Positions 1 through 4,806 of a DNA stretch of 5,009 nt are shown here, one piece after another. Each line of letters opens with the position of its first letter. Position 1 is the first letter of the stretch. Under the pieces are notes generated by a model. The model did not search any database and had not been told where the DNA came from. It worked only from the letters and a program-made list of their open reading frames with translations. A program made the translations under genes and the position numbers. The stretch comes from Rhodospirillales bacterium (GTDB lineage Bacteria > Pseudomonadota > Alphaproteobacteria > ATCC43930 > CGMCC-115725): the NCBI GenBank assembly GCA_015654725.1, contig JAATGI010000209.1:1-5009 (forward strand), given 5' to 3'.

Positions 1-633
1 CGACAGTCGGTTGCGACGCAGCGCGCCCAGACGCTCCGGATCGTTGGTCAGGCCGACGACCAGCGGACGCGTCACCTTGGACAGCTCATCCGGCAACGCC
101 ACGCCGGGCACGAACGGCACGTTCGCCGCCTTGACGCCACGATTGGCGAGATAAAGACAGGTCGGCGTCTTCGAGGTCCGCGACACCCCGACCAGAACGA
201 CATCCGCGTCGTCAAGGCCCCAGGCGGACTGACCGTCATCATGGGCCAAGGCATAGGTCATCGCGTCGATGCGCTGAAAATATTCGGCATCGAGCAAATG
301 CTGCTGGCCCGGCAGGCCGCGCGCCGTCAAACCCAAATACGCGCCGATCGCGGCAATAACCGGATCGAGGATCGAGATCGCCACGATTTGCAACTTGCGG
401 CAGCCCTCGATCAGGCCCTGGCGTAACTCGTTATCGACCAAGGTATAGAGCACCAGGCCGGGATGAGCCTCGATACCGGCCAGGACGCGTTCGAGATGGG
501 ACGGGGTGCGCAACAGTGCCCAGCTATGTTGGATCGGCTCGGGTGCATCGAACTGCGCCAAGCACGCCTTGGCCACGGCATGGACCGTGTCGCCAGTCGA
601 ATCCGAAACCAGATGAAGATGAAACCGCGCCAC
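1..633 (-). CDS. ppsR: Pyruvate, water/phosphate dikinase regulatory protein (DUF299, RP001 family), 3' end cut by window
   Basis: This is the N-terminal 211 codons of a bifunctional kinase/phosphorylase. The family uses ADP to phosphorylate, and phosphate to reactivate, the catalytic-domain threonine of PEP synthase or pyruvate phosphate dikinase in the cytoplasm. The protein begins VARFHLHLVSDSTGDTVH, a typical start for the family. The P-loop-like motif GVSRTSKTP lies at residues 149-157 and is followed by CLYLANRG. The full family length is about 270-280 residues, so roughly the last quarter lies beyond position 1. The GTG at 633-631 is the only usable start: an in-frame TGA lies four codons upstream and no ATG intervenes. 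No clear Shine-Dalgarno precedes it. The gene is divergent from hemE, an arrangement known from Caulobacter and Rickettsia. Which dikinase it controls cannot be told from here. Family assignment is confident. Confidence 0.93.
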   Translation of the reverse strand, partial: MARFHLHLVSDSTGDTVHAVAKACLAQFDAPEPIQHSWALLRTPSHLERVLAGIEAHPGLVLYTLVDNELRQGLIEGCRKLQIVAISILDPVIAAIGAYLGLTARGLPGQQHLLDAEYFQRIDAMTYALAHDDGQSAWGLDDADVVLVGVSRTSKTPTCLYLANRGVKAANVPFVPGVALPDELSKVTRPLVVGLTNDPERLGALRRNRLS

Positions 634-652
634 CGAGTCTACTCACATGGGT

Positions 653-661
653 TGTGGAGAA
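653..661 (-). promoter_or_regulatory. Possible DnaA box, inverted (8/9)
   Basis: The plus strand reads TGTGGAGAA, so the minus strand reads TTCTCCACA, one mismatch (position 3) from TTATCCACA. It lies about 20 bases upstream of the GTG start of the dikinase regulator gene. If DnaA binds here it could affect that gene as well as the candidate origin. A single 8/9 match is weak alone; the support comes from the cluster it belongs to. Confidence 0.35.
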
Positions 662-810
662 ACCGGGAATAACCGACCGAAAACAGGACCGCGCCTCGCC
701 CGAAAATCCGGTCTCAATTCACCCACAGCGGCGATACCGTCTCATCGGCGGTGGATCAATCGATCGAGGCCGAGCCAAGAGCGGGGGTAAGGGCACCTGA
801 CGGCTCACTT

Positions 811-828
811 ATCCTCCTGGTTCACACT
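811..828 (+). repeat. 18-bp direct repeat, copy 1
   Basis: ATCCTCCTGGTTCACACT is identical to 955-972 at 16 of 18 positions; the two differences are both A/G changes. The core is ATCCTCCTG-R-TTCAC-R-CT. The shorter part CTTCACGCT recurs at 854-862, and TTCAC again at 718-722. The preceding TT makes TTATCCTCC (809-817), a 7/9 relative of a DnaA box. Repeats of this kind in an origin-like region may bind an initiator or regulator, but I do not recognise a named motif. Confidence 0.7.
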
Positions 829-833
829 ACCAT

Positions 834-842
834 TTATCCACC
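834..842 (+). promoter_or_regulatory. Probable DnaA box (8/9), TTATCCACC
   Basis: TTATCCACC differs from the canonical TTATCCACA only at the last base. It is in the same orientation as the box at 886-894, which starts 52 bases further on, and just right of the first copy of the 18-bp direct repeat. Both boxes point toward the A+T-rich tract and the trio-like run near hemE. Confidence 0.55.
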
Positions 843-885
843 GGTTCCGCCCGCTTCACGCTGAAAAACCGACTTTCTCCCGCTT

Positions 886-894
886 TTATCCACG
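886..894 (+). promoter_or_regulatory. Probable DnaA box (8/9), TTATCCACG
   Basis: TTATCCACG matches the DnaA consensus except at the last base, and sits inside an A+T-rich stretch. It is the good box nearest the trio-like run at 971-985. The gap of about 75 bases is longer than in the Bacillus basal origin unit, so weaker sites inside the second direct repeat (955-972) might bridge it. That bridging role is inference. Confidence 0.55.
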
Positions 895-954
895 AAACTA
901 CCAACAAAATCGGTCTGGTTTCCGGTTTTCTGGATATGCGGTGAGACGTTAATA

Positions 955-972
955 ATCCTCCTGATTCACGCT
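955..972 (+). repeat. 18-bp direct repeat, copy 2
   Basis: ATCCTCCTGATTCACGCT is the second copy of the element at 811-828, starting 144 bases further on. It includes a GANTC site (963-967), absent from copy 1. Its last two bases run straight into the CTN triplet series at 971-985. This places it where the DnaA boxes sit in the basal-unwinding arrangement known from other origins. Confidence 0.7.
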
Positions 973-985
973 TCTACTGCTACTA
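971..985 (+). other. DnaA-trio-like run (five consecutive CTN triplets)
   Basis: The triplets are CTT-CTA-CTG-CTA-CTA. Read 3' to 5', the complementary strand is GAA-GAT-GAC-GAT-GAT. The published DnaA-trio is a repeating 3'-(G/A)A(T/C)-5' triplet on the strand that DnaA captures at unwinding; four of the five triplets fit it fully. The run lies directly between the second 18-bp repeat and the most A+T-rich tract, as expected for a basal unwinding element. Short triplet runs can occur by chance, so the support comes from position. Confidence 0.45.
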
Positions 986-987
986 TC

Positions 988-1008
988 ACCTATTGATTCT
1001 AAATAGGT
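988..1008. repeat. Inverted repeat ACCTATT-N7-AATAGGT upstream of hemE
   Basis: Perfect 7-bp arms (988-994 and 1002-1008) flank a 7-base spacer containing a GANTC site (995-999). The right arm ends 19 bases before the hemE ATG. It could be the operator of a dimeric regulator of hemE, or part of the duplex-unwinding tract of the candidate origin. The right half contains ATTCTAAA, which resembles half of an Irr-type iron control element, but the matching left half is missing. Confidence 0.45.
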
Positions 1009-1027
1009 AATAAGAGCACGACAGAGC

Positions 1028-2116
1028 ATGGTTCTACGTTCCGGCGTGTCGCGGTTGCCTTCGGTATCCGGCACGATCAAACCATTGCTGCGGGCGTTGC
1101 GTGGGGAGGCAACCATACCGCCGCCGATATGGCTCATGCGGCAAGCGGGACGTTATCTCCCGGAATACCGGGCCTTGCGTGAGCGCGCCGGCGATTTTCT
1201 CAAGCTTTGCTTAACGCCGGAACTCGCGGCCGAGGCGACACTGCAGCCGATAAAGCGCTTTCCGCTCGATGCGGCGATCGTGTTTTCCGATATTTTAATC
1301 GTGCTGCACGCTTTGGGGCAAAGGCTCGAATACCGGGACGGCGAGGGGCCGGTGCTCGAAGCCGTGCGTTCAATCGAAAGCCTCACTCAACTCGATCCCT
1401 CTAGGTTTGACGATAAAATCGCACCGGTCGGCCACACCATCGAGTTGGTGAGAGCGGCATTAGGGCCCGAGACAACGCTGATCGGCTTTGCCGGGGGCCC
1501 GTGGACGGTCGCGAGCTATATGGTCGAAGGCCATGCGACTCGCGATTTCGCCGCCGCCAAACACTGGGCCTTTTCCGATCCCGACGGCTTCTCGTTATTG
1601 ATCGATCGCCTCGTCGAAGCCACCGTAACCTACCTCGACCGACAGATTCGCGCTGGCGCCGAAGTCGTGCAATTGTTCGACAGTTGGGCGGGGGTGCTGC
1701 CGGAAGCGGAGTTCCGCCGCTGGGTTATCGCGCCGACGAAACGCATCGCCGAGGCCTTGCGCGAGGCTCATCCAGGCGTGCCGCTGATCGGGTTTCCGCG
1801 TGGCGCAGGGCTGATGTATCGCGCCTATTTCATCGAGACCGGCGTGGACGCGCTTGGCATGGACGCCATGGTGCCCCTTTCGGTCACTCGTAAGAATCTG
1901 CAACCGATCGGGCCGGTGCAAGGCAACCTCGATCCGCTGTTGCTGTTGGCTGGCGGCAAAGCCATGACCAACGCGGCGATAGCGATCCTCGGCCAGCTCG
2001 CGGGCGGCCCGTTCGTCTTCAATCTCGGGCACGGGATCGTGCCGGAAACCCCGCCCGATCACGTTGCCGAGCTTATCGACCTGGTTCATCGCTTTGGGTC
2101 GTCCGAATCGGCATGA
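1028..2116 (+). CDS. hemE: Uroporphyrinogen decarboxylase HemE
   Basis: This cytoplasmic enzyme decarboxylates the four acetate side chains of uroporphyrinogen III to give coproporphyrinogen III, and needs no cofactor. The 362 residues show the family landmarks in order: PPPIWLMRQAGRYLPEY (31-47, substrate-binding R38 and R42), FSDIL with the key D88 (86-90), GFAGGPWTVASYMVEG (153-168, Y164), QLFDSWAG (215-222), QGNLDP (298-303) and FNLGHGIVPETPPDH (331-345, H335). The protein is slightly long because of about 17 poorly conserved residues before the conserved core (KPLLRALRGE). The ATG at 1028 is the first start after an in-frame stop and has only a weak AAGAG (1012-1016) upstream. A GTG at 1046 or TTG at 1055 would give a more usual N-terminus. 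The stop overlaps the hemH start as ATGA, and the gene probably leads the hemE-hemH-hemJ operon. Confidence 0.97.
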   Translation: MVLRSGVSRLPSVSGTIKPLLRALRGEATIPPPIWLMRQAGRYLPEYRALRERAGDFLKLCLTPELAAEATLQPIKRFPLDAAIVFSDILIVLHALGQRLEYRDGEGPVLEAVRSIESLTQLDPSRFDDKIAPVGHTIELVRAALGPETTLIGFAGGPWTVASYMVEGHATRDFAAAKHWAFSDPDGFSLLIDRLVEATVTYLDRQIRAGAEVVQLFDSWAGVLPEAEFRRWVIAPTKRIAEALREAHPGVPLIGFPRGAGLMYRAYFIETGVDALGMDAMVPLSVTRKNLQPIGPVQGNLDPLLLLAGGKAMTNAAIAILGQLAGGPFVFNLGHGIVPETPPDHVAELIDLVHRFGSSESA

Positions 2117-3153
2117 CCAGACGCGCGGTGGTGTTGTTTAATCTCGGCGCGCCCGATCGAATCGAAGCGATCGAACCGTTCTTGTTCAATCTATTCAACG
2201 ATCCCGCCGTCATCGCCTTGCCGCGGTTGTTACGCTGGCCGGTGGCGAAGCTCGCCGCGAAGAGCCGCGCCAAGGTTGCGCGCGGAATTTACCAGCGTCT
2301 TGGCGGCGGTTCGCCGCTTCTAGCCAATACCGAGGCACAGGCGCTAGCGTTGGAAGCAAAGCTTGGCAACGATCATCGCATTTTCATCGCCATGCGTTAT
2401 TGGCATCCATTGGCCGATACGGTCGCGGCCGCGGTCAAGGCTTGGCGGCCCGACAAAATCTTGTTGCTGCCGCTCTATCCGCAGTTTTCATCCACGACCA
2501 CGGCGTCGTCGCTCGCGGATTGGCATCGCGCGGCAAAAGGTGCCGGTCTCGACGCCCCCACTCGCGCGATCTGCTGCTATCCTGAAGAGCCGGGCTTTAT
2601 CGCCGCGATGGCCGGAGAGATCGCGACGCTATTGCGGCAATGGCGATCGTCCGAGCGCAAGCGGATTCTGTTCTCGGCCCACGGATTGCCGGAACGGATT
2701 GTCGCCAAGGGCGATCCTTATCCGTGGCAGGTCGGGCGCACGGTCGAGGCGATTCGCGCCGCGCTGACCGGCGAATTTCCCGGTCTCGATTCGGTGCTGT
2801 GCTATCAGAGCCGGGTCGGGCCGCTGAGATGGATCGGACCGTCGATCGACGACGAGATCCGCCGCGCCGGGACGGAAGGCGTTGGCCTGCTGGTGGCGCC
2901 GGTCGCCTTCGTTTCGGAACATTCCGAGACGCTGATCGAGCTCGACGGCGAATTCAGGCATTTGGCGGGACAGGTGGGCGTGCCGACCTATTTGCGCGCG
3001 CCCACGGTATCGCTGGCTCCGGACTTTATCGCGGGGTTGGCGCGGCTGGTGGAGGCGGGCTTCGGAGCCGCGGAAACCGTCGCCAGCGCCGTCGGATACC
3101 GTCAGTGCCCTCGAGGTTTTTCCGCTTGTCGCTGCCATATGATCGCGGCATGA
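2113..3153 (+). CDS. hemH: Ferrochelatase HemH, with a C-terminal [2Fe-2S]-type cysteine motif
   Basis: This enzyme inserts ferrous iron into protoporphyrin IX to make protohaem, the last step of the classical pathway. The 346 residues include VVLFNLGAP (6-14), LLPLYPQFSSTTTAS (118-132), FSAHGLP (187-193) with the catalytic H190, CYQSRVGPLRWIGPS (230-244) and APVAFVSEHSETLIELD (262-278), whose E272 corresponds to the active-site glutamate. The C-terminus has C332, C339 and C341 (C-x6-C-x-C), with C154/C155 further upstream. This matches the ligand pattern reported for [2Fe-2S] ferrochelatases of Caulobacter and mycobacteria; that the cluster forms here is inference. The start overlaps the hemE stop by four bases and the stop overlaps the hemJ start the same way, so translation is probably coupled. 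I see no signal peptide. Confidence 0.97.
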   Translation: MTRRAVVLFNLGAPDRIEAIEPFLFNLFNDPAVIALPRLLRWPVAKLAAKSRAKVARGIYQRLGGGSPLLANTEAQALALEAKLGNDHRIFIAMRYWHPLADTVAAAVKAWRPDKILLLPLYPQFSSTTTASSLADWHRAAKGAGLDAPTRAICCYPEEPGFIAAMAGEIATLLRQWRSSERKRILFSAHGLPERIVAKGDPYPWQVGRTVEAIRAALTGEFPGLDSVLCYQSRVGPLRWIGPSIDDEIRRAGTEGVGLLVAPVAFVSEHSETLIELDGEFRHLAGQVGVPTYLRAPTVSLAPDFIAGLARLVEAGFGAAETVASAVGYRQCPRGFSACRCHMIAA

Positions 3154-3596
3154 GCTGGTTTTCCGCCGCGTATCCCTGGATCAAGACCGCGCACATCGTC
3201 AGCGTGGTGGCGTGGATGGCGGGGCTGCTTTATCTGCCGCGGCTGTTCGTCTATCACGCCGACGCCGAGCCGGGCTCGGACAAATCCGAGACGTTCAAGC
3301 TGATGGAGCGGCGCCTGCTGCACGGCATTATGAACCCCGCCATGATCGCCACTCTTGCCTTTGGCGCGGCGCTGGCGGCGACGCCAGGCCTCGTCGATTG
3401 GCTCAGAGGTTGGATTTGGGTCAAGCTCGCGGGGGTCGCGGTGCTGTTGCTGTTGCACCATTTTCAATCGTTGTGGAGCGAGGATTTCGCCGCCGATCGC
3501 AACATCCGTTCCGCGCGATTCTATCGCCTGGTCAACGAGATTCCGATCCTGGTCTTGATTCTGATCGTGGCGATGGTGGTGGCGAAACCGTTTTGA
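3150..3596 (+). CDS. hemJ: Protoporphyrinogen IX oxidase HemJ (membrane protein)
   Basis: HemJ oxidises protoporphyrinogen IX to protoporphyrin IX in the cytoplasmic membrane, supplying HemH. It replaces the oxygen-dependent HemY and the flavin enzyme HemG in most alphaproteobacteria. The 148 residues are the usual family length. Four hydrophobic segments are visible, at about 11-29, 60-81, 87-105 and 128-146. The N-terminal IKTAHIVSVVAWMAGLLYLP carries the conserved H15 (a haem ligand in studied homologues), and WVKLAGV carries the conserved K92. RLFVYH (31-36) is also typical. The ATG at 3150 overlaps the hemH stop as ATGA. The frame stays open back to 2640, but that upstream part lies inside hemH and has no HemJ likeness. 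The last 65 bases overlap the 3' end of bioB on the other strand. Confidence 0.95.
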   Translation: MSWFSAAYPWIKTAHIVSVVAWMAGLLYLPRLFVYHADAEPGSDKSETFKLMERRLLHGIMNPAMIATLAFGAALAATPGLVDWLRGWIWVKLAGVAVLLLLHHFQSLWSEDFAADRNIRSARFYRLVNEIPILVLILIVAMVVAKPF

Positions 3597-4572
3597 CGAT
3601 TTGCCCCGCGATCGTCAGTCCCAGGTCAGCGAGCAGTTTCCGGTCGGCAGCGGCGTCGTTGTTGGCGGTCGTCAACAGTTTCTCGCCATAGAAGATCGAA
3701 TTGGCGCCGGCGAGAAAGCATAGGGCCTGCGCCTCGCGGGAGAGGCCGGCACGCCCCGCGGAGAGCCGGACGCGCGCCCGTGGCATGACGATGCGCGCCG
3801 CCGCGCACATCCGCGCCAGGTCGAGCGGATCGACGGGGCGACGCTCGCCGAGCGGCGTCCCCTCGACCGCGACCAGCGCGTTGATCGGCACGCTTTCGGG
3901 GTGGGGATCGAGCGCCGCCAGCGCTCGCAACAGCCCGGCGCGGTCATGCCGGCTTTCGCCCATGCCGATGATGCCGCCGCAACACACCGTGATTCCGGCT
4001 TGCCTGACATGGGCGAGCGTGTCGAGGCGATCCTGGTAGTCGCGGGTCGAGATGATCGTGGCGTAATAATCGGGGCTGGTATCGAGATTGTGGTTATAGG
4101 CGGTGAGGCCGGCTTCGGCGAGGCGTTGCGCCTGTCGCTCGGTCAACATGCCAAGGGTCGCGCATGCCTCCAGGCCCAGCCCGCGCACGCCCGCGACCAT
4201 TTCCAGCACGGCATCGAACTCCGCGCCGTCGCGCACTTCGCGCCATGCGGCGCCCATGCAAAAACGCGAGGCGCCATGCGCCTTGGCGAGGCGCGCCTTC
4301 GCCACGACATCGGCGGCCGCCATCAGCGGTTCCTTCGCGACCCCGGTTCCCTTGGCGTAATGCGCGCTTTGGGGACAATAGGCGCAATCCTCCGGGCAGC
4401 CGCCGGTCTTGATCGACAGAAGACTTGCGAGCTGCACGGTGTCGTCCTGGTAACGCCGATGGAGCTGTTGCGCGCGCCAGATCAGATCGAGCAGCGGCGC
4501 TTCGAGCAACGCCTCGATTTCGCTCGCGGTCCAGTCGTGCCGAATGTCGGCGGCGGCGGCGGGTTGGGTCAC
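3532..4572 (-). CDS. bioB: Biotin synthase BioB (radical SAM)
   Basis: BioB inserts sulfur into dethiobiotin to make biotin, the last step of biotin synthesis, using S-adenosylmethionine and two iron-sulfur clusters. The radical-SAM motif C59-x3-C63-x2-C66 lies in GGCPEDCAYCPQSAHY. The [2Fe-2S] ligands appear as C105 (RFCMGAAW), C137 (EACATLGML), C197 (TVCCGGIIGMGE) and R269 (VRLSAGR), in register with E. coli BioB. YNHNLDTS (159-166) and GANSIFYGEKLLTT (289-302) are also typical. It starts at GTG (4572-4570), with AGGA five bases upstream (4581-4578). The 346-residue length is normal. The last 20 or so residues are a Ser/Pro/Arg-rich tail encoded antisense to the end of hemJ and look unconserved. 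No bioF, bioD or bioA is in view, and no BirA or BioR operator was found. Confidence 0.97.
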   Translation of the reverse strand: MTQPAAAADIRHDWTASEIEALLEAPLLDLIWRAQQLHRRYQDDTVQLASLLSIKTGGCPEDCAYCPQSAHYAKGTGVAKEPLMAAADVVAKARLAKAHGASRFCMGAAWREVRDGAEFDAVLEMVAGVRGLGLEACATLGMLTERQAQRLAEAGLTAYNHNLDTSPDYYATIISTRDYQDRLDTLAHVRQAGITVCCGGIIGMGESRHDRAGLLRALAALDPHPESVPINALVAVEGTPLGERRPVDPLDLARMCAAARIVMPRARVRLSAGRAGLSREAQALCFLAGANSIFYGEKLLTTANNDAAADRKLLADLGLTIAGQIVKTVSPPPSPRSESRPGSESR

Positions 4573-4612
4573 GATTGTCCTGTCGTGCTAAACCTAACCA
4601 GTTTGGCGAGAG

Positions 4613-4631
4613 CGGCCAAGCCGCTTGGCCG
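4613..4631. repeat. GC-rich inverted repeat (8-bp arms, 3-base loop)
   Basis: CGGCCAAG (4613-4620) and CTTGGCCG (4624-4631) are perfect arms around CCG. In RNA this gives a very stable hairpin, about 40 bases upstream of the bioB start in the bioB leader sense. No T-tract follows on either strand, so it is not an intrinsic terminator. It may be an operator or a leader structure for bioB. Confidence 0.5.
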
Positions 4632-4667
4632 ACGGCGTCGCGTCGGCGATCGCCGCGCGAACGATGT

Positions 4668-4696
4668 TTGACTTGGCGCGTTGTTTTCGATAGGAC
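4668..4696 (+). promoter_or_regulatory. Possible rho promoter (-35 TTGACT, weak -10)
   Basis: TTGACT (4668-4673) matches five of six bases of the sigma-70 -35 box. At 17 bases' distance lies only a poor -10 (TAGGAC, 4691-4696); GATAGG (4689-4694) at 15 bases is no better. If real, the rho transcript would begin near 4700-4705, giving a leader of about 100 bases. The call rests mainly on the -35 hexamer. Confidence 0.25.
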
Positions 4697-4744
4697 TGAT
4701 GACGGCGCCCGCCCGCGCCAACTCAGTCGAAGACCTTCCACCCT

Positions 4745-4798
4745 CCGGATGCCGCGCGCATCGCCGCGCCTTTCCGCCATCCGGCCCCCCTCTCCGGA
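4745..4798 (+). promoter_or_regulatory. Possible alternative RNA hairpins at the rho ribosome binding site
   Basis: CCGGATG (4745-4751) can pair with CATCCGG (4778-4784). Alternatively, TCCGG (4780-4784) can pair with CCGGA (4794-4798), which contains the GGA eight bases before the rho ATG and is its best Shine-Dalgarno candidate. Both pairings use 4780-4784, so they exclude each other. The loop of the second is C/T only. Rho is known to repress its own synthesis in E. coli through its leader, so a switch here is plausible but inferred. Confidence 0.35.
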
Positions 4799-4806
4799 AT
4801 ACACCC

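Larger units (their letters stand above)
634..1027. other. Candidate chromosomal replication origin (oriC) between the RP001-family gene and hemE
   Basis: This 394-base gene-free region separates two divergent genes. Base composition shifts sharply: by hand count about 57% A+T over 861-1027, against roughly 35-40% in the flanking genes. It holds two plus-strand 8/9 matches to the DnaA box TTATCCACA (834-842, 886-894) and one inverted 8/9 match (653-661). Weaker 7/9 sites lie at 719-727, 750-758 (inverted) and 929-937 (inverted). An 18-bp direct repeat, a trio-like triplet run (971-985) and an A+T-rich tract with a small inverted repeat lead up to hemE. It is established that the Caulobacter crescentus origin lies between hemE and the RP001 homologue, with the same gene order in Rickettsia prowazekii. 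That this region is the origin here is inference. It must also contain the promoters of both flanking genes, which I could not place with confidence. Confidence 0.6.
4573..4806. other. Divergent bioB/rho intergenic region with C-rich rho leader
   Basis: These 234 bases must hold the promoters of both bioB (minus) and rho (plus). The bioB side has the AGGA ribosome binding site, an 8-bp hairpin (4613-4631) and a 12-bp palindrome CGGCGATCGCCG (4644-4655). The rho side, from about 4690, is rich in C and contains several possible RNA stems. I see no conserved coding potential; the open frames here do not resemble any protein I know. Confidence 0.7.

Noticed and set aside
463..800. Plus-strand open frames over the start of the dikinase regulator gene and the left intergenic region
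   Set aside because: They run antisense to a conserved gene and their translations resemble nothing known.
949..965. CtrA binding site (TTAA-N7-TTAA) in the candidate origin
   Set aside because: Only one TTAA (949-952) is present; no second half-site follows at the required distance.
987..1003. Irr iron control element upstream of hemE
   Set aside because: ATTCTAAA (996-1003) fits one half, but the opposite half is absent.
955..1011. Sigma-70 promoter for hemE
   Set aside because: Candidate hexamers (TTCACG at 965-970, GGTAAT at 1006-1011) do not combine at an acceptable spacing, so no promoter is called.
2640..3149. Open frame continuing 5' of hemJ, giving a 318-residue protein
   Set aside because: The first 170 residues are hemH read in another frame and are Arg/Gly-rich without family likeness. 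HemJ proteins are about 140-150 residues, and the ATG at 3150 gives exactly that.
4613..4640. Intrinsic terminator from the 8-bp hairpin
   Set aside because: No run of T follows the stem on either strand.
3901..4671. 256-codon plus-strand open frame opposite bioB
   Set aside because: It is the complement of a well-supported bioB, its sequence looks like a GC-rich shadow frame, and no domain is recognisable.
4573..4700. BirA or BioR operator controlling bioB
   Set aside because: No TTATCTATAA-like palindrome and no TTGTAAACC/GGTTTACAA pair was seen.
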